Source: Galbibacter pacificus
Lineage (GTDB): Bacteria; Bacteroidota; Bacteroidia; Flavobacteriales; Flavobacteriaceae
Length of the DNA stretch: 64,000 nucleotides
Reading direction: 5' to 3'
NCBI RefSeq assembly: GCF_029603165.1
Contig: NZ_JAQSVC010000003.1
Coordinates: 558,001-622,000 of the forward strand
Positions 27,284-35,681 of this stretch are shown here, piece by piece. Position numbers and translations under genes: made by a program. Under the pieces are notes generated by a model. That model was given only the letters and a program-made list of their open reading frames with translations, was not told the origin of the DNA and made no database searches. The stretch's first letter is position 1, and every line of letters starts with the position of its first letter.

Positions 27284-27583
27284 GCCGCTACTATTTATAA
27301 AGGAAATTGCCCATACTACGAAAAACCGATTTAAGGGATTTCTATAATTTTATTAGGCAAAAATCCGTACAGGGAGCAAAGAGCGTTGTATTGGATATAA
27401 AGGAGCGCTGTAAAATCATTGCACTTCTCAGAGCAAATACAAATAAAGGAATACTTCCCTGCTTATAGAAGAATCGTAGCCAGGAACCAAAAAATACGCT
27501 ATATAGTGGATAAAACCAAAAAAACATTCCATATCGTTAAGATATTTGATGCCAGACAAAATCTTTCTTCCATGAAGAAATAA
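27281..27583 (+). pseudogene. frameshifted RelE/ParE-type toxin
   Basis: Two frames together spell a RelE/ParE toxin: LRDFYNFIRQKSVQGAKSVVLDI (positions about 27331-27399) and, after a shift near 27400, KSLHFSEQIQIKEYFPAYRR followed by IVARNQKIRYIVDK and FHIVKIFDARQNL to the TAA at 27581-27583. The conserved YRRI, K-I-R-Y and IFDARQNP-like tail are visible. Additional stops lie before 27330. Together with the antitoxin remnant this is a dead toxin-antitoxin locus. Confidence 0.65.
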
Positions 27584-27680
27584 GCCGTTAAATTTCTACG
27601 GTCAACACTCCAATGGTTTAAATGTCTGTCGGGTAAGATGTGCGAAGTTATTACCTTTATTTGCCATCATATACATCCTC

Positions 27681-29492
27681 TTACTTTTTTACGGGAATCT
27701 TAATATGACTGCTACTATACCATGTAATCACAAGGGGGTTTTTGCCATCTGATATGGACTCTTCACTTACCGGCTTGCCCGAACCATAGTTGATCTCCGT
27801 AAAAGGTTCCTTGATCCCATTGATCACAACTACTAACCTGCTGCCTTTACTGATTTTTTTGCTGGTCATCCGGACAATGCCAAAAGGGATTGTTGTTTTG
27901 ACGTTCGGTTTCAATAATTGCCTTTGTTCCCGGTTCAATACATAACTGGCTCTACCCACATAGGGCAATGTCAATGCAAAGAACTTTCCATCAGGGGTCT
28001 GCTCATACAATGCTACACTGTAATCAAAATCCTTTTTATTGATGGATACCGACATTTCCCCTCCAAAAGAGCCGTTGAGCTCAAAATCGGAGGGAAAGGG
28101 CTCGGTAACAAAGGAAAAACCTTGGCCAATAGTTAGATGCTCTGCAATGATGCTTCCCCACCCGCTTGAATTCCAAGTGAAGTTCCTCCGATCTGAAAAG
28201 TCTATTGTCTGTTCCAAATACCCGTCAGGGTTACTGAGGCGTTCATCCAAAGTGAAGTGGATATTCTCCCCATTGTTTCCAGAATCATAAGTGGACCTGA
28301 AGCCCACTCCCGATCGTCGATTGCTCAGGTAATAGGTGAGTGTATCATTCGCCATCTGTTCCAATGAAGGGACATGTTCCCATTTATTGGCCCCCATAAC
28401 CTCGTAATTGATTTTGTCCTTCAACAAAGGCGGTTTCTCCATCCCCTTCAATACATAATCAAACCATTCAAAAATCAAATTGGTAATATCTATTTGGGCC
28501 ACAGGGTCTATATCATATCCTAAAATATGGGCCTTGGGCTTTCCCTGGGCACCAAAATGGGTATAGGGGCCAATGACCAAATAATGAGCCGCATCTTTGT
28601 TGTATGTCGTATGCTCGTTCAAATAATACCTTGTTCCTGTTTGACCTCCATCATAATATCCTGTTGTAGCCAAGATCGGAATGTCTATGTGCGAAAACTC
28701 TTCTTTATAGGGCATCATGCCTTGCCAGTAGCTATCATAGGTAGGATGTAATAACCGCTCCTTGAACTGTGGGTTGGGCAATCCGTCCAGACTGTCCATT
28801 TTGTTATAGGCAACCCCCTCCATGTACCATTTCATGTTCAGGCTTTGCCACCTTTTCGCATTGGAATATAGCATGGTATCCAAGTACCTGTCATTCGAGA
28901 CATAATGATGCCAGGGAAAATGAAAGTTTTGATAGACACCATTTTCCATGGGCTCGGCAATTCCCGGGGCCACAGATACTGATGGGACAATGGTCTTCAA
29001 TGCCGGGTGCACTTTGTGCTTGACCGAGGCCCATTGGGCAAAACCCAGATAACTCCCGCCATACATACCCACTTTTTGGTTGCTCCATTCCTGTTTGCTT
29101 ATCCATTCTATAACATCATAAGTGTCCGTCGCTTCTTTTTTAAAGGGGATTATGGAATCCTGACTTAATCCTTTCCCCCGGGTGTATGATATGACTCCAA
29201 CATAACCATGCTCTACAGCTATTTTTGCCTTTTGTAAATCACTTTTTCGAGAATATATCGTATGGAAAAGCAGTGCAGGACCCGGCATGGTCATTGTGGA
29301 ATCCCTGACCACCATGGCATGGATTTTAGCCCCTTCCCTCGTCTGGATCAAAATACTGTCTTGGATGAGATAGGTGGTGTTGTTTTCAATGACCGTATAT
29401 GGAGACTGTATAGAATCTTTTTGATTGTAATAAATTAAAAAACAAAAGATTGTGATTGGGACAATAAAAGATATCATGATTCTTTTTTTCAT
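27681..29492 (-). CDS. CocE/NonD-type hydrolase (X-Pro dipeptidyl-peptidase, S15 family)
   Basis: 603 aa. N-terminal hydrophobic anchor or signal (ISFIVPITIFCFLIYY), an alpha/beta-hydrolase core with the nucleophile motif MYGGSYLGFAQW (Ser about residue 147), the acid in TTGYYDGGQTG and the catalytic His in VIGPYTHFGAQG, then a C-terminal jelly-roll domain (SGWGSIIAEHL, IPFGIVRMTSKKISKGSRLVV). Relatives are alpha-amino-acid ester hydrolases, glutaryl-7-ACA acylases and X-Pro peptidases, so an extracytoplasmic peptidase or acylase is likely. The LytTR two-component pair lies directly upstream on the same strand and may regulate it. Confidence 0.9.
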   Translation of the reverse strand: MKKRIMISFIVPITIFCFLIYYNQKDSIQSPYTVIENNTTYLIQDSILIQTREGAKIHAMVVRDSTMTMPGPALLFHTIYSRKSDLQKAKIAVEHGYVGVISYTRGKGLSQDSIIPFKKEATDTYDVIEWISKQEWSNQKVGMYGGSYLGFAQWASVKHKVHPALKTIVPSVSVAPGIAEPMENGVYQNFHFPWHHYVSNDRYLDTMLYSNAKRWQSLNMKWYMEGVAYNKMDSLDGLPNPQFKERLLHPTYDSYWQGMMPYKEEFSHIDIPILATTGYYDGGQTGTRYYLNEHTTYNKDAAHYLVIGPYTHFGAQGKPKAHILGYDIDPVAQIDITNLIFEWFDYVLKGMEKPPLLKDKINYEVMGANKWEHVPSLEQMANDTLTYYLSNRRSGVGFRSTYDSGNNGENIHFTLDERLSNPDGYLEQTIDFSDRRNFTWNSSGWGSIIAEHLTIGQGFSFVTEPFPSDFELNGSFGGEMSVSINKKDFDYSVALYEQTPDGKFFALTLPYVGRASYVLNREQRQLLKPNVKTTIPFGIVRMTSKKISKGSRLVVVINGIKEPFTEINYGSGKPVSEESISDGKNPLVITWYSSSHIKIPVKK

Positions 29493-29574
29493 TCGGACCG
29501 GTGTTAAATATATTTCCCCATTCTCCTGGTGCTCTTGCCGTCGGCGATATGGATTTTCTTAATAGGCTTGTTGA

Positions 29575-30294
29575 CTACAGACTTTTCAATTTCTTGAACA
29601 ACACCGACTGCCTACTTGAAACTTCGATGGTTTTCCCTGTTGTCAGCACAATCCGTAGTCTGTTATTAAAATACGGCTGAATGTCCCTGATATATTCAGT
29701 ATTGATGATCTGGCCCCTGTTGGCCCTGAAAAACACATGAGGATCCAGTTTTTTTTCCAATAGGTTCAATGAACGTTTGATCATGGCCTTCTCGTTGCCG
29801 AAGTGCAGTTGTGCATAATTGTCCATGGATTCGATCAAGGAGATGTCCCCCAATGCAATAAAATGTACCTTTTCACCATCTTTGATAAAAATTTTTTGAT
29901 GGCTGGCAAAAGGCGCTTCCTTTTCCCCGGCTTTCTTTTTCAATTCTATTTTGACCTTTTTTATAGCCTTGGCAAAACGCTCTTCCCTCAAAGGTTTCAC
30001 CAAATAATCTAGGGCATTTACTTCAAAGGCCTTTACGGCATATTGATCATAGGCCGTGGTGAAGATTACTTCTGGTACGGTCCCCAACTCATCCAACAGG
30101 TCAAACCCTGATTTTTCGGGCATATAAATATCCAGAAACAGGATGTCGGGTTGTTCTGTCTCGATCAGGCCAATGGCCACTTCTACATTGTTCGCCTCTC
30201 CCACGATGCAAAATTCAGGATACCCTTTCAGGGCCCTTCGTACTTCTTCGCGGGCCAAGCGTTCATCATCAACGATCAATGTCTTATAAATCAT
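29575..30294 (-). CDS. LytTR-family response regulator
   Basis: 239 aa. Receiver domain (TLIVDDERLAREE, phospho-acceptor Asp in DILFLDIYMPEKSGF, Lys in LDYLVKPLREER) followed by a LytTR DNA-binding domain (KIFIKDGEKVHFIALGDISL, FFRANRGQIINTEYI). Its start overlaps the stop of the sensor kinase at 30291 by four bases. LytTR regulators bind short direct repeats near promoters; none was identified. Confidence 0.93.
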   Translation of the reverse strand: MIYKTLIVDDERLAREEVRRALKGYPEFCIVGEANNVEVAIGLIETEQPDILFLDIYMPEKSGFDLLDELGTVPEVIFTTAYDQYAVKAFEVNALDYLVKPLREERFAKAIKKVKIELKKKAGEKEAPFASHQKIFIKDGEKVHFIALGDISLIESMDNYAQLHFGNEKAMIKRSLNLLEKKLDPHVFFRANRGQIINTEYIRDIQPYFNNRLRIVLTTGKTIEVSSRQSVLFKKLKSL

Positions 30295-31355
30295 GTTTTA
30301 TCGATTGGAATCTTTAGTGTTGTCGAGATCAAATGCTCCGTGGGGGCCCCAATCTCCAATTGTGCCTTTCCCTCATACTGTAATAAAAGACGTTCCCTTA
30401 GGTTTTTCAGTCCAAGTCCCTTATGCTCCTTCTTTGAAAGGCCCCCCGGGTTTTTGACATTGATAATTATAAAACAAGTGTCCGTCTGGACTGAAATCTT
30501 CACCGTTCCACCATCCAATTGTTGGTCTATTCCATGTTTGATGGCATTTTCAACCAGAAGTTGGATGCACAGCGGGGGAACGGCAAAGCCCTTTATGGTT
30601 TCATCAACATTCATGATCACCCTCAACCGCTCCTCAAATCGTAATTGCTCCAATTCCACATAGTCTTTGACCAAGGACAACTCTTCTGCAATAGTTATGG
30701 TGGCATGCTCCTTTTCATAAAGTGACGAACGCAAAAGGTCAGATAACAAATCGATAGCTCTACGCGCAGTTTTTGGGCTTTCAAGGGTTAAAGCTTTGAT
30801 GGAATTGAGCGAGTTGAATAAAAAATGTGGGTTTAATTGCATGGACAGCTTGTCCAATTGGGTCTGCTTGGCAATAACCGAAAGCTGGGCATTCTTTTTT
30901 GCGGTATTGATCTCTCTGACATAAAATTTATAGGCATGATAAGCAAGTACCCATATGGACATGTGCCTTACCCCTGTAATCAGTACCGGATTCCATAAAA
31001 GCAAGTTTTCCGAAAAGGTATTGTTTCCATTGAGCATATAAATATAAGCGGCCATTTTAATGTTCATTAAAAGCATAAACATAACGGAGAGTATCAAAAT
31101 AGAAGGAATCACCCTCTTTATCAACTCTTTGATGCCCAATCGACCCCATCCCTTTTTTAAAGAAATGGTCCGATAGGAATGAGTTAGGCCAATGCAAATG
31201 GCAATATCAAGTACATAGTTGGTCAGCGCATCCATAATACTAAATCGATCCCTTACCAAGGCAATATATAGCCATAATAGGGAAACAATTCCCCAACCGA
31301 TGATCTGGCATTTCCAATAAAGGGGCAATAGTTGTGCTCTTTTGGTTTCTGGCAT
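30291..31355 (-). CDS. LytS-type sensor histidine kinase
   Basis: About 354 aa from the ATG at 31355 (MPETKRAQLL); an earlier in-frame ATG at 31370 would leave almost no leader behind the -7 element at 31387-31394. Four membrane spans lie in the first 150 residues, then a coiled linker and the His_kinase domain (QLNPHFLFNSLNSIKALT with the phospho-acceptor His, LELEQ-type VKDYVELEQLRFEERL) and a GHKL ATPase (LLVENAIKHGI, GLGLKNLRERL). It pairs with the LytTR regulator. The stimulus is unknown. Confidence 0.9.
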   Translation of the reverse strand: MPETKRAQLLPLYWKCQIIGWGIVSLLWLYIALVRDRFSIMDALTNYVLDIAICIGLTHSYRTISLKKGWGRLGIKELIKRVIPSILILSVMFMLLMNIKMAAYIYMLNGNNTFSENLLLWNPVLITGVRHMSIWVLAYHAYKFYVREINTAKKNAQLSVIAKQTQLDKLSMQLNPHFLFNSLNSIKALTLESPKTARRAIDLLSDLLRSSLYEKEHATITIAEELSLVKDYVELEQLRFEERLRVIMNVDETIKGFAVPPLCIQLLVENAIKHGIDQQLDGGTVKISVQTDTCFIIINVKNPGGLSKKEHKGLGLKNLRERLLLQYEGKAQLEIGAPTEHLISTTLKIPIDKT

Positions 31356-31386
31356 ACCACAAAGAAACAAATAACATACTATCGAA

Positions 31387-31394
31387 CAAAGCTA
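31387..31394 (-). promoter_or_regulatory. -7 element of the LytS/LytTR operon
   Basis: Read on the minus strand this is TAGCTTTG, a match to TAnnTTTG. Transcription would start near 31380, 25 nt before the ATG at 31355. No good -33 TTG was seen at the usual distance. Confidence 0.4.
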
Positions 31395-31696
31395 AAATAT
31401 ACCAATGCCTATTATCGGGGCTAAACGTTGAATATTGTCCCAAATCAGACAGGGGTTGCCGTTATAACTTACCCCATTTGAACCATGCTTTCTTATCTTT
31501 TCCGCCCACATTCCTCGCTTTAACCTAAAAGGGCCAGAGCAATAAAGAGAACCGATAGGGAAAATCCTGGTTGAAAAAGGTCAAACCATCAATATATGAA
31601 GTTGAAACGAAAGGCGTTGGCAACAAGCTAAAAAATCGACAATTATAAAAACAACCGAATTTATAATTTTGTGTCTTTGATAAAAAAGCTAATAAA

Positions 31697-31861
31697 ATGA
31701 ATTTGCAAACGAGAAAATTAGAACTTATTCAAGAGTTTTTAAAAATTCAAAGTGAAGATGTAATTTCACGTCTCGAAAAAATCGTGAAGAAAGAAAACAA
31801 AAAATCTGAGTTTAATCCTTTTTACAGTCACAAACCTGAAATAGTTCGCTATCATTTCTGA
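31697..31861 (+). CDS. 54-aa antitoxin-like protein, probably orphan
   Basis: MNLQTRKLELIQEFLKIQSE continues to a stop at 31859-31861. The helical start (RKLELIQEFLKIQSEDVISRLEKIV) is the common form of small Bacteroidota antitoxins that precede RelE-type toxins, but no toxin gene follows; the next open frame is a truncated gene on the other strand. A TAnnTTTG-type -7 element (TAATTTTG, 31664-31671) lies 25 bp upstream of the ATG, so it may still be expressed. It overlaps the end of the DUF6364-like remnant. Confidence 0.5.
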   Translation: MNLQTRKLELIQEFLKIQSEDVISRLEKIVKKENKKSEFNPFYSHKPEIVRYHF

Positions 31862-31944
31862 AAGGCTTTGCCTTTTTCTTTTGCATATTCCTTTGCGATT
31901 TCGATAACCTCTTTTTCTATTGCCAAAGTTAATTTGGTATTCAT
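31852..31944 (-). pseudogene. truncated DUF6364-like ribbon-helix-helix antitoxin
   Basis: Thirty codons, MNTKLTLAIEKEVIEIAKEY then AKEKGKAFQK and a stop. The first 25 residues match the N-terminus of DUF6364 antitoxins, which usually continue with a serine-leucine turn and a second helix. Here the sequence breaks off at the point where it meets the oppositely oriented antitoxin gene. This is a junction of two broken toxin-antitoxin modules. Confidence 0.5.
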
Positions 31945-32075
31945 ACTATTCCCTTTTATGACAAATACGCGTGTTTTCTTGAAATGAGAGCTAACGGTTC
32001 CTAACGACCCACTGGGGTAGGGAAATCATTTATAGCCTGTGCTTTGGGGTTCCAGACGTATGCCCAGGAACTTAA

Positions 32076-32252
32076 AACTATATATTTACGGCCAATAAAC
32101 TCCTGGATCAAATGACCCCGGCCAAGTCAGACGGTAGCTATTTTAAGTTTATGGATAAAATAACTAAGACAAAACTGCTTATTACCGACGATTTTGGTCT
32201 TAAACAAATTGATCATAAACAGTGTAATATACTATTGGTAATAATCCGCTGA
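32076..32252 (+). mobile_element. fragment of IS21-family istB
   Basis: An open stretch of about 58 codons reads NYIFTANKLLDQMTPAKSDG, then SYFKFMDKITKTKLLITDDF and GLKQID before a TGA at 32250-32252. This is the segment around Walker B of the IS21 helper ATPase IstB (typical K-A-D-G-S-Y and LLILDDFGL). The N-terminal P-loop, the IstA transposase and the IS ends are not found. It is an old insertion remnant. Confidence 0.65.
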
Positions 32253-32285
32253 ATTTTAGTGCCAGTATCACGGTTTTTTAATCGC

Positions 32286-32696
32286 TCAAAAAGAGTTGAA
32301 TGTGCTGTTTTCTGTCATCCTCTTTTGTTCAATATGCGTTATCGTCAGGTGCTGCTTTTCCATGGACAGCACACGACCTACGCTACTGCCCAATAAGGTA
32401 ATCCCCAAGGGGGATAATACCGAGACTTCATCTTTGTGACAGACACCGGGGCTTGGCATCACTAATAGGAATCGCCTTTGAGCTCCTCCCCTTAGCGATA
32501 CCGTTACCATGGTATTAAGCCGAACAACATCCAGCGGCATATATTCATCATCCATAATCTTTGCCCTTTGAAGTTTTTCCTTCAAGTTTACAACTGGTTT
32601 GTTTTCAGTTAAAGGGGTATGGTGACTGGACAAGCTCACGGCCTGTTTCAAAAGCACATATTCCTTTTTTTCAATAAGAAACCTCTCCTCTGACAT
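32286..32696 (-). CDS. Rnk/GreA-C-like protein (module 1)
   Basis: 136 aa. The C-terminal 80 residues (VVRLNTMVTVSLRGGAQRRF, DEVSVLSPLGITLLGSSVGRV) match the FKBP-like C-terminal domain shared by Rnk and GreA/GreB; the N-terminal helices are short, so transcript cleavage as in GreA is unlikely. Such proteins bind RNA polymerase near the secondary channel. It follows glutamate dehydrogenase by 14 bp and ends the operon that starts with the four-cysteine protein at 34152. A relative is encoded at 37311. Confidence 0.8.
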   Translation of the reverse strand: MSEERFLIEKKEYVLLKQAVSLSSHHTPLTENKPVVNLKEKLQRAKIMDDEYMPLDVVRLNTMVTVSLRGGAQRRFLLVMPSPGVCHKDEVSVLSPLGITLLGSSVGRVLSMEKQHLTITHIEQKRMTENSTFNSF

Positions 32697-32710
32697 GCTC
32701 CTCTTTTATT

Positions 32711-34003
32711 TTATGGAAATATCCCCCTTTGTAAATAGGCTTGTTCCAAACGTTCTATTGCTATGATAAAAGCAGCCGTTCGGGCATCTACCTTACGCTC
32801 CCCTACCACTTTATTGATTTTCTCGAAAGAGGTTCGGAGTTTCTTTTCCAGCTTTTCCATCACCTCTTCCAGGGTCCATATTTCTCCGTTTCTGTTTTGG
32901 AGCCATTCATAATAACTCCCTATAACACCACCGGAATTGCATAAAATGTCCGGAATTATGGTTATGCCCCTTTCCAAGAGCATTGCTTCCGCCGGTACAT
33001 CGGTGGGCCCATTGGCCCCTTCGGCTATTACCTTTGCCTTTATATCCCCGGCATTGTGTTCGGTTATTTGATTTCCCAAAGCGGCCGGAATACAAATGTC
33101 ACAATCCAGGCCAAAAAAATCATTGCCTGGAATGGCCTCGGCATTCGTGTATCCGGACAAAGCCCCCGTCGCATTTTGATACGCTGCTAAGCTCCCTACC
33201 GAAATCCCGTTGTTGTTATACAAAGTTCCGGAAGCATCCTGCACCCCGATCATTTTGGCCCCTTCCGATTCCAAAAAATAAGCGGCCCAATATCCTACGT
33301 TTCCAAACCCTTGAACAATAAATTTTTTATCCCTTAACGAAACTTCGTTTTGTTCTGCCCAAAATTTTATGCACAAGAAAACACCGTATCCCGTAGCCCT
33401 GTCCCTGCCCTCAGAACCTCCTGCACCAATAGGCTTACCGGTTACCACATGTAAATTAGTAGAACGTTCGTTAGGAGATTTAGTCGACATATAGGTGTCT
33501 AAAATCCAAGCCATTGTCTGTGGATTGGTATTTACGTCAGGAGCGGGAATGTCCAGCTCCGGACCGATATTATCTCCCAAGGCATATGTAAACCTGCGCG
33601 TAATCCGTTCTAATTCGGCGGTTGAATATTTCTTGGGGTCAATTTGAATCCCGCCCTTGGCACCTCCATAGGGCAATCCTGCCAATGCCGTTTTCCAGGT
33701 CATCCACATTGCCAGGGCACGTGCTGCATCTATATCGACTGTCGGATGGTAACGCAGTCCGCCTTTGTAGGGCCCTAATGCATTGTTATGCTGTACCCTA
33801 TAGCCCGTAAAAACGGCTACTTCACCATTGTCCATTTTAACGGGAAAATGAACTACCAATTCATTATTAGTGATTTCCAATATCTTTCTGATATTGCTGT
33901 TTAATTGAATTTTATCGGATGCATTGTTAAATTGTCGCATTACGTTCGATAACATTCCCTGTTTTGTCGCTTTCTTTTCTTTTAATTTTTCCGTGATCAT
34001 CAA
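32711..34003 (-). CDS. gdhA: glutamate dehydrogenase (Glu/Leu/Phe/Val family)
   Basis: 430 aa, the small hexameric class. The substrate domain carries PYKGGLRYHPTVD, MTWKTALAGLPYGGAKGGI (catalytic Lys) and the NAD(P) domain has IVQGFGNVGYWAAYFL. It interconverts glutamate with 2-oxoglutarate plus ammonia; the sequence does not show me whether NAD or NADP is used. It lies between a four-cysteine mini-protein (12 bp upstream) and an Rnk-like protein, downstream of a sigma54-type promoter and next to an NtrC-type regulator, so it is probably controlled by that system. Confidence 0.95.
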   Translation of the reverse strand: MMITEKLKEKKATKQGMLSNVMRQFNNASDKIQLNSNIRKILEITNNELVVHFPVKMDNGEVAVFTGYRVQHNNALGPYKGGLRYHPTVDIDAARALAMWMTWKTALAGLPYGGAKGGIQIDPKKYSTAELERITRRFTYALGDNIGPELDIPAPDVNTNPQTMAWILDTYMSTKSPNERSTNLHVVTGKPIGAGGSEGRDRATGYGVFLCIKFWAEQNEVSLRDKKFIVQGFGNVGYWAAYFLESEGAKMIGVQDASGTLYNNNGISVGSLAAYQNATGALSGYTNAEAIPGNDFFGLDCDICIPAALGNQITEHNAGDIKAKVIAEGANGPTDVPAEAMLLERGITIIPDILCNSGGVIGSYYEWLQNRNGEIWTLEEVMEKLEKKLRTSFEKINKVVGERKVDARTAAFIIAIERLEQAYLQRGIFP

Positions 34004-34014
34004 TAACTAATTAA

Positions 34015-34152
34015 TTAAACCAATAAAAGGGTATTTTGTTGAATGTCCTGACTGTCAAATTCATTACAAAATACAATATCACTTTTGTTGCTTGTATAGG
34101 TGCAATTCTGAAAATACACACACGTGATGCAGATACTTACGCCTTTATTCAT
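34015..34152 (-). CDS. 45-aa four-cysteine protein (module 1)
   Basis: MNKGVSICITCVYFQNCTYT then SNKSDIVFCNEFDS. The cysteines are spaced C-x2-C-x5-C-x11-C, exactly as in the 42-aa product encoded at 37186, and the flanking residues agree too (I-C-x2-C-V, C-[NS]-E-[FY]-D). A longer frame starts at 34200 but overlaps the sigma54 promoter, so 34152 is the likely start. Four cysteines suggest a Zn or Fe-S site. I know no named family for it. It is translated 12 bp before gdhA. Confidence 0.7.
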   Translation of the reverse strand: MNKGVSICITCVYFQNCTYTSNKSDIVFCNEFDSQDIQQNTLLLV

Positions 34153-34188
34153 CTTTTCATGTTGTTTTTTATCATACGAAACACCTAT

Positions 34189-34204
34189 GGCAATAGCCAT
34201 ACCA
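34189..34204 (-). promoter_or_regulatory. sigma54 (-24/-12) promoter of the Cys-protein/gdhA/Rnk operon
   Basis: On the minus strand the sequence is TGGTATGGCTATTGCC, against the consensus TGGCACGnnnnTTGCw: GG and GC have the exact 10-bp spacing and TTGC is perfect. The start site would be near 34179, giving a 27-nt leader before the ATG at 34152. The NtrC-type activator gene lies immediately upstream on the same strand. Confidence 0.65.
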
Positions 34205-34291
34205 TAAAAAAACCGGCTACATAAAAAACATATAAAAATATGATTAACAGCTTGTTGTAGCCAATTACGGCGTTTACGAAAAGATTAAAGT

Positions 34292-34320
34292 CGGGGAAAA
34301 ATTCCTCATCCGGGGAAAAA
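34292..34320 (-). promoter_or_regulatory. putative enhancer sites upstream of the sigma54 promoter
   Basis: CGGGGAAAAA occurs twice (34292-34301 and 34311-34320). The stretch 34293-34308 (GGGGAAAAATTCCTCA) matches one half of the 36-bp palindrome at 37016-37051 at 13 of 16 positions. It is centred about 103 bp upstream of the -24 element, a normal distance for an NtrC-type enhancer. Binding by the neighbouring regulator is inference. Confidence 0.45.
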
Positions 34321-34360
34321 CGACCCGGTTCAGACAAATGCTCCTGAAGCTGTTTACCGT

Positions 34361-35674
34361 TCAATTGAGTTTGGCGCGCAGTGTTTTGCGATCAATCCCT
34401 AAAATCTCTGCGGCCTTGGTTTTATTATTGTTGACAAGGGCCAGCACCTTGGTTATATATTCTTTTTCCATTTCGGACAGGCTTTTGAGCTGGGTTTCAG
34501 GAAAATCAATCTGGAACTTATATAAATCCGGTAGGTGTTGCGGCATAATTTTACGGTCGCTCATAATTACGGCACGCTGAATGCAATTTTCCAGCTCCCG
34601 TATGTTCCCGGGCCAACTATAGCGCTGTAAAATCTGAATGGCCTCGGGAGCGATTCCCATCACCTGATCTTTGTACTCTAGGGCATATTTTTGCACAAAC
34701 CTGGCGACAAGTAAAGGAATATCTTCACTGCGGCGGCGCAATGGAGGCGCTTCTATTTCCACCACGGAGAGCCGGTAATATAAATCTTCTCTGAATTTAC
34801 CTTGCCCAACGGCCTCCAGTAAATTGATGTTGGTCGCTGCAATGACCCTGATATCGATCTTACTGGCTTTTTGGGCCCCCACTTTTGACACTTCTTTTTC
34901 CTGTAAAACACGAAGCAGGCTGTTTTGGGCTTTAGGGGAAGCATTCCCTATCTCGTCTAAAAAAATAGTGCCCCCCTCTGCTGCCTGAAAGAAACCGTTA
35001 CGTGTATCGTTGGCCCCGGTAAATGCTCCTTTTTCATACCCAAATAATTCAGCTTCCAATAAATCTTCGGGAATGGCTCCGCAATTAACTGCTACAAAAG
35101 GTTTCCTGGAGTATTTCCCATGGTAGTGAATAGCCCTGGCAATTAACTCCTTTCCGGTACCGCTTTCGCCTTGAATAAGCACGGTTGCCTTAATATCTTT
35201 TATACGGTGAATAATTTCTTTTACATTATTAAATGCTTTAGAATTCCCGATAAGCTCTTTAAATTGATAAGCCGGCTGTTCTTTTACTTTTTTTGTAGAA
35301 ACATTTGACTGGATTGAATGTGCTACAGCGCCTTTTAATTCTTCCTTGGTAAAGGGCTTTACCAAGTAATCGACCACCCCGGATTTTCCCATTTCCAAGG
35401 CGCCTTTTGCAGAAATATAACCGCTTATAACCAATACCGGCAGCAATGGGTAATGTTCCGAAACATATTTGATCAGTTCAAATCCATCTACCTCTGGCAT
35501 CTTAATATCGGTAATCAACAAATCGATGCGCTTACTTTTCAATATGGCCAATGCTTCTTTTACCGATACTGCTTTAAAGGTATAATAATGCAAGGATTGT
35601 AAATGACGCTTTAGCAGCTCAAGTATGTGAATGTCATCATCAACAATCAGTATGTTCTCCTTATGATAATTCAT
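34361..35674 (-). CDS. sigma54-dependent response regulator (NtrC family)
   Basis: About 437 aa from the ATG at 35674 (MNYHKENILIVDDD); an ATG at 35698 would add eight residues and overlap the kinase gene. Receiver domain with phospho-acceptor Asp in LLITDIKMPEVDGF, AAA+ domain with Walker A GESGTGKELI, the sigma54 contact loop GYEKGAFTGA, Walker B GGTIFLDEIG, and a C-terminal Fis-type helix-turn-helix (NNNKTKAAEILGIDRKTLRA). It activates sigma54 promoters by ATP hydrolysis. The kinase at 35682 lies 7 bp upstream. A matching -24/-12 promoter follows downstream at 34189. Confidence 0.95.
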   Translation of the reverse strand: MNYHKENILIVDDDIHILELLKRHLQSLHYYTFKAVSVKEALAILKSKRIDLLITDIKMPEVDGFELIKYVSEHYPLLPVLVISGYISAKGALEMGKSGVVDYLVKPFTKEELKGAVAHSIQSNVSTKKVKEQPAYQFKELIGNSKAFNNVKEIIHRIKDIKATVLIQGESGTGKELIARAIHYHGKYSRKPFVAVNCGAIPEDLLEAELFGYEKGAFTGANDTRNGFFQAAEGGTIFLDEIGNASPKAQNSLLRVLQEKEVSKVGAQKASKIDIRVIAATNINLLEAVGQGKFREDLYYRLSVVEIEAPPLRRRSEDIPLLVARFVQKYALEYKDQVMGIAPEAIQILQRYSWPGNIRELENCIQRAVIMSDRKIMPQHLPDLYKFQIDFPETQLKSLSEMEKEYITKVLALVNNNKTKAAEILGIDRKTLRAKLN

Positions 35675-35681
35675 GTTTGTC

